18,271 bases of DNA, from contig JASIBJ010000225.1 of NCBI GenBank assembly GCA_030045215.1, positions 1-18,271 of the forward strand, given 5' to 3'. The position numbers and the translations under genes were made by a program. Shown here in pieces: positions 1 through 8,572 of this stretch (position 1 is the first letter of the stretch; every line of letters starts with the position of its first letter). The DNA comes from Streptosporangiaceae bacterium (lineage in GTDB: Bacteria; Actinomycetota; Actinomycetes; Streptosporangiales; Streptosporangiaceae). The notes under the pieces were generated by a model that saw nothing but the letters and a program-made list of their open reading frames with translations, was not told the origin of the DNA and did no database searches.

Positions 1-1135
1 CGGCGGGCATGCTGACACCGATCGCGGAGGCGGCGTACGCCGAGCGTGACATCTTCGCCCTCGGCCTGGCGTCGCTGCGCCGGTACCCGGCGTTCGCGGC
101 CGAACTTGAGGTGGCAGCGGGCCTGCCCACCGGATTCCGGCAGACTGGCACGCTGCAGGTTGCCTACGATTCCGACGACCTAGCGGTGCTTGACCAACTG
201 CGGGCACTGCAGGACTCGTTCGGTGTTCAGACCTGCCAGCTGACCGCGCGCCAGTGCCGAGAGGCCGAGCCCATGCTGGACCCGTCGATCCGCGGCGGGC
301 TGCTGGCAGCCGATGACGGCTCGGTCGACCCGCGGCTGCTTGCGGCTGCGCTGCTGCGCGCCGCGACCGCGGCGGGAGCGCGGCACCTGCCGCTGCCGGT
401 CGCCGAGATCCTCACCGAGCGCGCCGCACGTACCAGCCCGCACGCCGCGGCGGCGGGCATGGCCACGACCGCGGCGGACCCGACTCTGGGCCGCGCCAGC
501 GGCGTCAGGTTCGCCGACGCCTCTGAGCTGGCCGCGCCTGCCATCGTCTTGGCCGCCGGGTGGAAGTCGGCCGGGTTCCCCGGCCTGCCAGCCGGATGCG
601 CCCCCCCGGTCCGGCCGGTGAAAGGCCAGATCCTGCGGCTGCGTTCCACGGCGACGACGATGGCGGCCGGCCTGCCGCCCGGACTGCTGCGGCGAACGGT
701 GCGCGGGATCGTCCGGGGGTCAAGCGTCTACCTCGTGCCGCGCGAGAGCGGCGAACTGGTCGTGGGGGCCACTCAGGAGGAACTCGGCGCGGACACGACG
801 GTCACCGCTGGCGGGGTCTGGGAGCTGCTACGAGATGCACGCGCGCTGGTACCCGGCGTCACGGAGCTGGCGCTGGCCGAGGTCGTCGCCGGCTTGCGAC
901 CGGGAACGCCAGACAACGCCCCGCTGCTCGGCCCGGCCGCCCTGCCGGGACTCGTTCTGGCCACCGGCCACTTCCGGTCGGGCGTGCTACTCGCTCCGGT
1001 CACAGCCGATACGGTCAGCCGCTATCTGCTGACCGGACAGTCCGATCCGCTCTGGGCAGCCTTCGGCCCCGACCGGTTCCCCGCCGTCGCCGGACGACCC
1101 CGGCCGACGGCGCCCGTCACCCAGGTGGCCGCGAC

Positions 1136-1139
<4 letters not shown>
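1..1139 (+). CDS. thiO: Glycine oxidase ThiO, 5'-truncated by window start
   Basis: FAD-dependent amino-acid oxidase of the DadA/ThiO family. In thiamine synthesis it oxidises glycine to iminoglycine for the thiazole synthase. The reading frame is open to the window edge, and the residues before the first ATG (position 9) are Ala-Gly, giving the family's internal AGML motif, so that ATG is not the real start. The N-terminal GxGxxG FAD loop lies off the window. Visible are the substrate-domain stretch with VKGQILRLR, the YLVPR and VVGATQEE strands, and the C-terminal FAD-contact segment AGLRPGTPDNAPLLG followed by LATGHFRSGVLLAP. An alanine-rich stretch (about residues 140-165 counted from that ATG) looks like a loop insertion. 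The stop overlaps the thiS start (ATGA, 1136-1139), so the two are translationally coupled. Other FAD amine oxidases are possible, but the thiS-thiG neighbours settle it. Confidence 0.93.
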
Positions 1140-2097
<958 letters not shown>

Positions 2098-2158
2098 GGC
2101 GAGGGCGGCGCCGGCCACCTGCCATGGCTTTATCGGGCCAGGACTCGTTTTCGCACCC

Positions 2159-2164
2159 TAGACT
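2159..2164 (+). promoter_or_regulatory. Putative -10 element for a leaderless kinase transcript
   Basis: TAGACT fits the actinobacterial TANNNT -10 pattern and lies exactly seven bases before the kinase ATG at 2172. This would place the transcription start on the start codon itself. No purine-rich ribosome binding site precedes that ATG, which agrees with a leaderless mRNA. No convincing -35 is seen. Confidence 0.4.
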
Positions 2165-2171
2165 GCTCCCG

Positions 2172-4160
2172 ATGGATACGACGCTGTCAGCACCGATCGG
2201 GCAGTTGCTCGACGGCCGCTACCTTGTCGAGTCGCAGCTCGCCCGCGGTGGCATGGCCGCCGTCTACCTGGGCCGGGACGTGCGGCTCGACCGGACCGTC
2301 GCGCTGAAGATCGCCCATCCGGAGCTGGCCCGCGACCGCGAGTTCACCGATCGGTTCATCGGTGAGGCCCGCGCGGTCGCCCGGCTATCCAGCCCGAACG
2401 TCGTTGCCATCTTCGACCAGGGCTCCACTGGCGACATCAACTACATCGCGATGGAGTACGTGCCAGGGCCGACCCTGCGCGAGTTGCTCAACGCCCGCGG
2501 GCGGCTGAGCCCGCGGGAGTCCCTGGACATCATCGAGGGCGTGCTCAGCGGGCTTGCCGCAGCCCACGACGCCGGGATCATCCACCGGGATGTCAAGCCC
2601 GAGAACGTGCTGCTCGGCACCGGCGCCACGGTGAAGGTCGTCGACTTCGGCCTGGCCAGGGCGGCGGCTGGCATGCGGAACACCAGGACCGGCCTGCTCA
2701 TCGGCACTGCCGCCTATCTCGCCCCCGAGCAGGTCTCGTCGAACGCCTCGGATGCCAGGACGGACGTGTACGCGGCGGGCGTGATGCTGTTCGAGATGCT
2801 CACCGGGTCCCAGCCGCATACCGGCGACACACCGCTCGCCGTTGCCTACAAGCACGTCAATGCGGCTGTCCCGGCGCCGTCGAGCCTGGTTCCCGACCTG
2901 CCGCCGGCGCTCGACGCGCTGGTCGCGCTCAGCACCAATCGCGACCCGGCGCTGCGGCCGCCGGGCGCGGCGCACTTTCTGCACGCCATCGGCCAGGTCC
3001 GGCGGGGCATGCCCATTCCGCCGGTCTATCCAGGCGCGCCCGCCGCGGCACAGGGCACCGGTCACCAGGCTTCAAGCGGCGGGGGCGCAGGCACTTTCAG
3101 CATGGCCGCGACCGGCCGGATCAGCCCTGGCGCGGTGGCCGCGGGGACGGCCGGTCCGGCGATCTCCTCGCATCACACCATGATCGTTCCGGCCGGGGCG
3201 ATGGAGGCCGGCTACGCCGGTGACGGCGCCGGCTATGCCATGCAGCCACGACGCTCCCGCGGGTACCGAGAGCCGTTCCTGCAGCGCTGGCTCTTCAGCC
3301 GCCGGATATTGATCGTCCTGGCCGTGATCGTGATCGGCGCGGCGACCTGGTGGCTGGTCGCGGGCCAGTACTTCAGCCTGCCCAGGGTGACTGGCATGAC
3401 CGTGAGCGCGGCCAAGGCCGATCTGGCCAGTACGGGCCTGACCGCAAGGCTCGGGAGTTCCAGGCATAGCGACACGGTGGCGGCGGGCGATGTCCTCGCT
3501 ACCGTTCCTGCCTCGGGATCGAATGTCAAGCATGGCCAGGTGATCACCATCATCATCTCGCTCGGCCCGGAGCTGGCCACGGTCCCGAATGTGACGGGCC
3601 AGACGCTTGCCAGCGCTCAGCAGGGCCTTGAGCAGGCCGGGCTCACGCCCGCCCCGCCGACCTACGAGACGTCCTCCGCAGTAGCGCCGGGGATCGTCAT
3701 TGCGACCGACCCGGTCGCCTACACGAACTGGCCGAAGGACAAGCCCGTGGGCCTCATCGTCAGTTCGGGGCCGCCGCTCCCGGATTTCGTGGGAGTGCCG
3801 CTCACCCAGGCTGAAGGCGAGGCCGGATCGGTCGGGGTGACGCTTCAGCCGGAGAGGGCGGCGACGAGCAACCTGCCGGCCGGCACCGTGATCCGCCAGT
3901 CCCCGGCGCCGAACACCGCGATGAGGCCGGGCGAGGTCGTCGTCGTCTGGTTCTCCCCCGGCCCGCCCGAGGTCGCGGTGCCCGACGTGGACGGCCTGTC
4001 ACAGCAGCAGGCAGTGCAGGAACTCCACGCCGCGGGCTTCCAGGTCTCGGTCAATAACACTTTCGGCGGCATCGCGGGCAGCGGGGTGACGAGCTACTCG
4101 CCAACCGGCGAGGCCCCGAAGGGCTCGACGATCACCATCAACATCGGGTTCAACCTCTAG
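2172..4160 (+). CDS. PknB-type Ser/Thr protein kinase with four PASTA domains
   Basis: Membrane Hanks-type kinase of 662 residues. Kinase domain about 15-275: glycine-rich loop LARGGMAAVY (first and last loop glycines are alanine, as in several actinobacterial members), ATP-binding lysine K46 in VALK, catalytic HRDVKPEN at 138-145, DFG at 158-160 and APE at 184-186, so all catalytic residues are present. A Gly/Ala/Ser juxtamembrane linker follows. One hydrophobic helix (about 379-397) comes after a basic cluster. Four extracellular PASTA repeats run from about 402 to the end (opening SLPRVTG, TVPNVTG, LPDFVGV, VPDVDGL). PASTA domains of PknB bind peptidoglycan or lipid II fragments, so a cell-wall signalling role is likely. 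Start 2172 gives the family-like MDTTL...GQLLDGRY. An in-frame ATG at 2124 is possible but less so. Substrates are unknown. Confidence 0.93.
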   Translation: MDTTLSAPIGQLLDGRYLVESQLARGGMAAVYLGRDVRLDRTVALKIAHPELARDREFTDRFIGEARAVARLSSPNVVAIFDQGSTGDINYIAMEYVPGPTLRELLNARGRLSPRESLDIIEGVLSGLAAAHDAGIIHRDVKPENVLLGTGATVKVVDFGLARAAAGMRNTRTGLLIGTAAYLAPEQVSSNASDARTDVYAAGVMLFEMLTGSQPHTGDTPLAVAYKHVNAAVPAPSSLVPDLPPALDALVALSTNRDPALRPPGAAHFLHAIGQVRRGMPIPPVYPGAPAAAQGTGHQASSGGGAGTFSMAATGRISPGAVAAGTAGPAISSHHTMIVPAGAMEAGYAGDGAGYAMQPRRSRGYREPFLQRWLFSRRILIVLAVIVIGAATWWLVAGQYFSLPRVTGMTVSAAKADLASTGLTARLGSSRHSDTVAAGDVLATVPASGSNVKHGQVITIIISLGPELATVPNVTGQTLASAQQGLEQAGLTPAPPTYETSSAVAPGIVIATDPVAYTNWPKDKPVGLIVSSGPPLPDFVGVPLTQAEGEAGSVGVTLQPERAATSNLPAGTVIRQSPAPNTAMRPGEVVVVWFSPGPPEVAVPDVDGLSQQQAVQELHAAGFQVSVNNTFGGIAGSGVTSYSPTGEAPKGSTITINIGFNL

Positions 4161-4217
4161 GCGACCAGGTCTCGCGGGCTCGAGCGCCCAGCTGGTGCCC
4201 GGAGGGTCACGGCCGGG

Positions 4218-4943
4218 CTACAGCGGCGGCCCCTCGCCCTCCAGTTCCTGGTAGGAGTACCGCTGCTCCCGCCAGGGGTCGGCGACATTGTGGTAGCCGC
4301 GCTCCTCCCAGAAGCCGCGCCTGTCGACGGTCATGTACTCGACCGCGCGCACCCACTTGACGCTCTTCCAGGCGTAGAGGCTCGGGACGACCAGGCGCAG
4401 CGGGTACCCGTGCTCGGGAGTCAGCGGTTCGCGGTCGCAGTGGGTTGCCAGAATCGTGTCCTCCGCGGCAAAGTCACCGATCCGCACGTTCGCGCTGTAG
4501 CCGAAGTCAGCCCAGATCATCACGTGCGTCACCGCGGGGGCAGGCGGGAACCCGAGCAGCAGGTCGGCAGCCAGCACCCCCGACCAGCAGATGCCGGGCA
4601 CTGTGAACTTCGTCACGCAGTGAAAGTCGGCCGTTACTTCGGCCATCGGAAGCTGAGCGATGTCATCCCAGCTCAGCCTGGCCTCATTGCCCGACTCGGT
4701 CGCGCCGAAAATTCTCAGGTCCCAGGTCTGCGGGTTGAAGGCCGGCACGGGTCCGTAGTGCAGGACCGGCAGAGTGCGGGGAATGTACTGACCAGGGGGC
4801 AGGTCTCCCGCCTCCCCGGCGGGCTGCTGCGGATGGCCCGTCCCGGACTGCGCCTGGTCTGCGAGCGGGCCAGCGTCCCAAGCCGCGCGCGAGTCCTGCG
4901 CTCGCCCGCTGCTCTCGCGCGCGCCTGTATCAGGCTGCGTCAT
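4218..4943 (-). CDS. Sulfite oxidase-like molybdopterin oxidoreductase
   Basis: Cytoplasmic-type member of the oxidoreductase molybdopterin-binding domain family (sulfite oxidase/YedY fold). The conserved core starts near HYGPVPAFNPQTWDLRIFG. It contains DFHCVTKF, whose cysteine (residue 109 in this start) is the expected molybdenum ligand, then HVMIWADFGYSANV, EHGYPLRLVVPSLYAWK and WVRAVEYM. The ending RRGFWEERGYHN...DPWREQRYSYQE is typical of the short actinobacterial form with no cytochrome or dimerisation domain. No signal peptide or Tat motif is seen. The first 50 or so residues are Gln/Gly/Ala-rich and unlikely to be catalytic. The start is uncertain: 4943 gives MTQPDTG, while ATGs at 4970 and 5072 are also in frame and none has a clear ribosome binding site. 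Physiological substrate unknown. It ends 57 bases from the kinase stop, convergent. Confidence 0.85.
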   Translation of the reverse strand: MTQPDTGARESSGRAQDSRAAWDAGPLADQAQSGTGHPQQPAGEAGDLPPGQYIPRTLPVLHYGPVPAFNPQTWDLRIFGATESGNEARLSWDDIAQLPMAEVTADFHCVTKFTVPGICWSGVLAADLLLGFPPAPAVTHVMIWADFGYSANVRIGDFAAEDTILATHCDREPLTPEHGYPLRLVVPSLYAWKSVKWVRAVEYMTVDRRGFWEERGYHNVADPWREQRYSYQELEGEGPPL

Positions 4944-5009
4944 CTCAGGCTGACCTGCCCCTTCCCGCATAGCGCAGCACCCAGCCGCGAAATCGACCCT
5001 TGTTCTCGC

Positions 5010-5031
5010 AGGTGGAGCTATCTTGCCACCT
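5010..5031. repeat. Inverted repeat between divergent genes
   Basis: AGGTGG (5010-5015) and CCACCT (5026-5031) form a perfect 6-bp inverted repeat with a 10-base centre. It lies upstream of the molybdoenzyme gene and about 70 bases before the aromatic leader peptide. It could be an operator or the hairpin of a 5' leader. Nothing more can be read from sequence alone. Confidence 0.3.
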
Positions 5032-5062
5032 CCCGAAAACTGACTGAGCCTGGCCCACCGGC

Positions 5063-5092
5063 CAGACCGCATCGCCCCGAGTGGGCTAAGCT
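5063..5092 (+). promoter_or_regulatory. Promoter of the aromatic leader/DAHP synthase unit
   Basis: The -10 TAAGCT (5087-5092) matches TANNNT. A weak -35 CAGACC (5063-5068, sharing the GAC core) lies 18 bases upstream. Seven bases separate the -10 from the leader-peptide ATG at 5100, so the transcript is expected to start on or next to the initiation codon. There is no Shine-Dalgarno sequence before that ATG, consistent with a leaderless message. Confidence 0.5.
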
Positions 5093-5099
5093 ACGGCTC

Positions 5100-5174
5100 A
5101 TGCGTAGCGAGTATTGGTTTGGTTTTGGCTACCGGCCCGGCCCTGGGACGGTCGCCCGCCAGACTCTGCGCTGA
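5100..5174 (+). CDS. Aromatic amino-acid attenuator leader peptide
   Basis: A 24-codon ORF whose residues 5-11 read YWFGFGY: five aromatic residues in seven codons (Tyr 5112, Trp 5115, Phe 5118, Phe 5124, Tyr 5130), covering all three end products of the shikimate pathway. It stops at TGA 5172-5174, 18 bases before a strong terminator hairpin and 76 bases before the DAHP synthase start. This is the layout of a classical ribosome-mediated transcription attenuator: scarcity of any aromatic aminoacyl-tRNA should stall the ribosome early in the peptide. A segment just after the control codons (CCGGCCCGG, 5132-5140) is perfectly complementary over nine bases to 5198-5206, within the 5' arm and loop of the terminator, and could form the antiterminator. 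The peptide itself probably has no other function. The stall and antiterminator model is inference. Confidence 0.85.
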   Translation: MRSEYWFGFGYRPGPGTVARQTLR

Positions 5175-5192
5175 CGCGAGCGACGCTAACCG

Positions 5193-5223
5193 AAGCCCCG
5201 GGCCGGAACGGCCCGGGGCTTTT
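5193..5223 (+). terminator. Attenuator terminator hairpin before DAHP synthase
   Basis: A perfect 12-bp stem (5193-5204 with 5210-5221) closed by the five-base loop GGAAC, ending in a short T run (TTTTC). It lies after the leader peptide stop and before the DAHP synthase gene on the same strand, so it is placed to stop transcription early rather than end a gene. Its 5' arm is also the target of the candidate antiterminator segment 5132-5140. Confidence 0.85.
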
Positions 5224-5250
5224 CGTCATGATGGAGTCGAGGAGGACGTC

Positions 5251-6294
5251 GTGGTGGTGGTTATGGCCCCGGAGGCCACGCAAGCCGATATTGCTGCAGT
5301 TGTCGAACTGGTCCAGGCGGCGGGCGGCGAGGCTTTCGTCAGCCGCGGCGTATCCCGGACGATCATCGGCCTCGTCGGCGATGTCGAGCAGTTCGGCGCC
5401 CTGAACCTGCGAAGCTACAGCGGTGTCAGCGACGTCGTGCGCATATCCGTGCCGTACAAGCTGGTCAGCAGGGAGCATCACCCGAACCGATCGGTGATCC
5501 ACGTCGGCGGCGTGCCGATCGGGCCGGATACGGTCACGGTCATCGCCGGACCGTGCACCGTGGAGACTCCCGAGCAGACCCTCACGTCGGCACGGATGGC
5601 CCAGGCGGCCGGGGCGTCGCTGCTGCGCGGCGGCGCGTTCAAGCCGCGCACGTCGCCGTACGCCTTCCAGGGCCTCGGCGAGGCCGGGCTGCGGATCCTG
5701 GCGGACGTCCGGGCCGAGACCGGTCTGCCGGTCGTGACCGAGGTCATTGATCCGGCCACCGTCGACCTCGTGTCCTCGTACGCGGACATGCTGCAGGTGG
5801 GGACCCGCAGCATGCAGAATTTCACGTTGCTCCAGGCGGTGGGGTCGGCCAGCAAGCCGGTGCTGCTCAAGCGGGGCATGAACGCCACCATTGAGGAGTG
5901 GCTGATGGCCGCCGAGTACATTGCGCAGCGCGGCAACCTCGACATCGTGCTGTGCGAGCGGGGCATCCGGACGTTCGAGACCGCAACCAGGAACACGCTG
6001 GACATCAGCGCGGTACCCGTCGCACAGCGGCTGTCCCACCTGCCGGTGATCATCGACCCGTCACATTCGGGCGGCCGACGCGATCTCGTGCTCCCGCTGA
6101 CGCGAGCCGCGATCGCCGTCGGCGCGGACGGGATCATCGTCGACGTGCATCCGCAACCGGCGGCGGCGATGTGCGACGGCGACCAGGCGCTCACCGGCGA
6201 CGACATCAGGGAACTGGCGACCGCGGTCCGCACGCTGCCGCAGCTGCTCGGCCGCGAGCTAGCGCCGGCGCCGGTGCCGGCCGGGGCCCGCTGA
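5251..6294 (+). CDS. aroF: DAHP synthase, type I-beta with N-terminal regulatory domain
   Basis: 3-Deoxy-7-phosphoheptulonate synthase, the first step of the shikimate pathway (phosphoenolpyruvate plus erythrose 4-phosphate). The protein is 347 residues. The N-terminal 70 or so residues form the ferredoxin-like feedback domain (VVVVMAPEATQADI, GVSRTIIGLVGD), which in Thermotoga-type enzymes binds Tyr or Phe. The TIM barrel follows with AGPCTVET (metal-ligand Cys about 102), RGGAFKPRTSPYAFQGLG, QVGTRSMQNF, KPVLLKRGM, CERGIRTFE, IDPSHSGGRRD and GIIVDVHP. Start: GGAGGA at 5241-5246 precedes a run of three GTG codons (5251, 5254, 5257). I choose the first, though the second is better spaced (7 bases). 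Expression is likely controlled by the upstream attenuator, and activity by allostery. The symbol could equally be aroG or aroH; many actinomycetes use a type II enzyme instead. Confidence 0.94.
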   Translation: MVVVMAPEATQADIAAVVELVQAAGGEAFVSRGVSRTIIGLVGDVEQFGALNLRSYSGVSDVVRISVPYKLVSREHHPNRSVIHVGGVPIGPDTVTVIAGPCTVETPEQTLTSARMAQAAGASLLRGGAFKPRTSPYAFQGLGEAGLRILADVRAETGLPVVTEVIDPATVDLVSSYADMLQVGTRSMQNFTLLQAVGSASKPVLLKRGMNATIEEWLMAAEYIAQRGNLDIVLCERGIRTFETATRNTLDISAVPVAQRLSHLPVIIDPSHSGGRRDLVLPLTRAAIAVGADGIIVDVHPQPAAAMCDGDQALTGDDIRELATAVRTLPQLLGRELAPAPVPAGAR

Positions 6295-6378
6295 GGCCCG
6301 GAGCGCGCCTGGCCAACGCTAGGACGCCTCCCGCCACGACGCGATCGCCGACACCTGGAGCGGGCCCGACGCCAGCGG

Positions 6379-7251
6379 TCAGAGCGCCTCGACCGCCGGG
6401 ATGACCTGGCTGCCTATCACCTCAAGCGGGGCCAGCGTCCAGACGTTGGCGACCGCCCCGATCGCAGTCCCGAAGCCCAGCTCGGCCAGCTGGCCGAGCC
6501 GATCGACGACCTCGCTCGCGCGCTCGCCGCGCTCCCCCATATCGAAGATGAAGTAGCAGGTCTTCTCGATCTCGTCGTAGTCGCGGCCCTCGGCCTCGCA
6601 GTGGGCGCGGAGCACGTCGAGCTTCCGGCCGAGGTCGGGGCCGGAGAACAGGTTGCAGGCCTGGGCGTATCTGGCCACCAGTCGCAACGTCTTCTGCTCA
6701 CCTCCGCCGCCGATCATGATCGGCGGGTGCGGCCTGGATAGGGCTGCTGGCCTATTGAGTGGACGCTCCAGCTGGTAGTGCCGGCCAGTAAACGGCGACT
6801 CGTCACCGCTCCACATCTGCAGGCAGATCTGCAGAGTCTCCTCGAGCCGCTCGAACCGCTCGGCCACGGGCGGAAACGGAATGCCAAGTCCCTGGCTCTC
6901 CTCCTTGTTCCAGGCCGCGCCGATGCCCAGCCAGGCCCGGCCGCCCGATAGCACATCCAGCGTCGTCACAATCTTGGCGAGGACGCCGGGATGCCGGTAG
7001 ACGACGCCGGTGACCAGAGTCAGCAGCCGAGCATTGGATGTGCACGCTGCCAGGTATCCGAGTGTGGTGTAAGCCTCGAGCATGTCGTGCTCGGGCGGGC
7101 CGATAGGGCCGATCTGGAAGAAGTGATCCATCACCGCGATGCTGGAGAATCCGGCATCGTCGGCGGTGCGGGCAACCTCGGCGAGTCGTCGCCCGAGGTG
7201 TTCAGGACCGCCGGCACCCTGAAAGTCGGGGATCTGCAGGCCTATGCGCAT
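6379..7251 (-). CDS. LLM-class F420-dependent oxidoreductase
   Basis: Luciferase-like TIM-barrel flavin/F420 enzyme of 290 residues, resembling the TIGR03560 group. The start MRIGLQIPDFQG is the canonical first strand of the family, so I use ATG 7251 rather than the longer frame from 7335. Visible motifs: VARTADDAGFSSIAVMDHFFQ, EAYTTLGYLAACTSNARLLTLVTGVVYRHPG, TLDVLSGGRAWLGIGAAW, FERLEETLQICLQMW, RPHPPIMIGGGGEQKTLRLVARYAQACNLF. The last glycine-rich block is where F420 or FMN phosphate binds in relatives. The natural substrate cannot be inferred. A weak GAGG lies just upstream of the ATG. It converges with DAHP synthase across 84 bases and diverges from the secreted protein gene, with 175 bases between starts. 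Confidence 0.9.
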   Translation of the reverse strand: MRIGLQIPDFQGAGGPEHLGRRLAEVARTADDAGFSSIAVMDHFFQIGPIGPPEHDMLEAYTTLGYLAACTSNARLLTLVTGVVYRHPGVLAKIVTTLDVLSGGRAWLGIGAAWNKEESQGLGIPFPPVAERFERLEETLQICLQMWSGDESPFTGRHYQLERPLNRPAALSRPHPPIMIGGGGEQKTLRLVARYAQACNLFSGPDLGRKLDVLRAHCEAEGRDYDEIEKTCYFIFDMGERGERASEVVDRLGQLAELGFGTAIGAVANVWTLAPLEVIGSQVIPAVEAL

Positions 7252-7426
7252 CGCCTCAGCGTGCCACAAGCGCGTGGCCAGCCAACCGCGGCTTGGCGGC
7301 GAACGGGAAGAAACATCAACAGAACCGGGCCGCACTACTGCCCCTCACCCGGTATTTTGTGCAAGCCTTGACCTTAACGTTGCGCAACTGCGGGCTACCT
7401 GTTCTGGCCCCGCGCGGAGGCATGAA

Positions 7427-8560
7427 ATGCCGAGGTACCGCTCGCTCGGTGCGGCTGCCGTGGCCATTCTGCCTGCCATGATCTTGAGTCCGGCGGCGGG
7501 GCGGGCGGAAGTGCAGCGCGCCACCGTGCAGCACGCGGCAATCGTGAGCCCGCAATGGCGCATGGCGGTGAACCTGCACTACGGCCAGATTCCCAACGCG
7601 TCCGGATACTCCGAGGTCCTGACGGTCGGCCACGTGGTCTGGGCGTTCGGCGGAACAAATCCCGGCGGACAGAGTTCGCCGGTGGCAATGTTCCTGGCTC
7701 GCGGAACCTGGCATGATTCGGCACTGCCTGCCGGGCTGACCAACTTCATCAGCGGCGCCAGCGCGCCGAAGCCGAATGACATCTGGGCGATCAGCGAATA
7801 CGGCGAGTACGTCCTGCACTGGAACGGCTCCCGCTGGTCCCTGGTCAAAAGCTGGAGCCAGTCCGGCCAGCTCACCGGGGTGGTCGCGATCAGCAGCCGG
7901 AACGTCTGGGTGTTTGGCACATCCGCTGGCGGCGATCACACCATTGGCACCTGGCACTTCAACGGCCGGAGGTGGAGGCCCGTCAGCTCCGGCGGTAAGG
8001 ACATCTACCGGGCAAGCGCGCTGTCGGCCTACGACATCTGGGGGATCGCGGCCGGGCCGAAGGTCGACTCGATCGAGCGCTTCGGCCACCGAGGCTGGCA
8101 CCACGTGCGGACCGGCCGCGTGCTGGTCGGTGCCCGCTGGCACGACATTCTGGCCGTGTCGGAGAACGACGTCTGGATTCTCGGGACTGCGGCGAGCCGC
8201 CAGGGCACCGGCAGGCTGGTCCTGGCCCACTGGAATGGCAGGTACTGGACCAGGTTCGACACGTCCTTGCAAGCATGGGCGGGCCAGCTGGCCGCGGCAG
8301 AATCTGGATCGATCATCGCGACGGCCATGTCCTCAGGGCTGGCGGGCGACGGGCTCATCATCGAGATGACCGGCAGCGGCCACCTGACCTGGTCGACGAT
8401 CTCGTCGAGCCTCGGCAGCGGGGTCACCGACGTCGCCTACGCTTCGCAGAGCCAGATCCTCTGGGCCAGCGGCGGAGTCCTGACGAGGCTCGGGGGCAAT
8501 GCTGCCCTCTGGACGCTCGCGCTACCTCACTTCAGCCGGCGGCCGGGTCCCGACGGCTGA
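7427..8560 (+). CDS. Secreted beta-propeller-like protein, function unknown
   Basis: 377-residue exported protein. Residues 1-27 form a signal peptide: basic start MPRYR, hydrophobic core, likely cleavage after AGRA. The mature part carries about six loosely repeated units of roughly 43-45 residues. Each pairs a strand such as HVVWAFG (69), NDIWAIS (117), NVWVFGT (159), YDIWGIA (202) or NDVWILGT (247) with an outer motif of the W-x-NG-x-x-W kind (LHWNGSRWSLV, WHFNGRRWRPV, AHWNGRYWTRF). This periodicity is typical of a beta-propeller. No catalytic motif, lipobox or membrane anchor is seen. The start is chosen from GGAGG at 7416-7420, six bases before ATG 7427; an ATG at 7422 is in another frame. 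Similar 'DVWAVG'-type secreted proteins are common in actinomycetes and mostly uncharacterised. Confidence 0.82.
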   Translation: MPRYRSLGAAAVAILPAMILSPAAGRAEVQRATVQHAAIVSPQWRMAVNLHYGQIPNASGYSEVLTVGHVVWAFGGTNPGGQSSPVAMFLARGTWHDSALPAGLTNFISGASAPKPNDIWAISEYGEYVLHWNGSRWSLVKSWSQSGQLTGVVAISSRNVWVFGTSAGGDHTIGTWHFNGRRWRPVSSGGKDIYRASALSAYDIWGIAAGPKVDSIERFGHRGWHHVRTGRVLVGARWHDILAVSENDVWILGTAASRQGTGRLVLAHWNGRYWTRFDTSLQAWAGQLAAAESGSIIATAMSSGLAGDGLIIEMTGSGHLTWSTISSSLGSGVTDVAYASQSQILWASGGVLTRLGGNAALWTLALPHFSRRPGPDG

Positions 8561-8572
8561 CCGCGGCCGCGA

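Noticed and set aside
4161..4217. Terminator between the convergent kinase and molybdoenzyme genes
   Set aside because: Only a four-base GGGC/GCCC stem with no T tract.
7368..7400. TTGACC...CTACCT as a promoter of the propeller gene
   Set aside because: The spacer would be about 21 bases and the -10 is poor.
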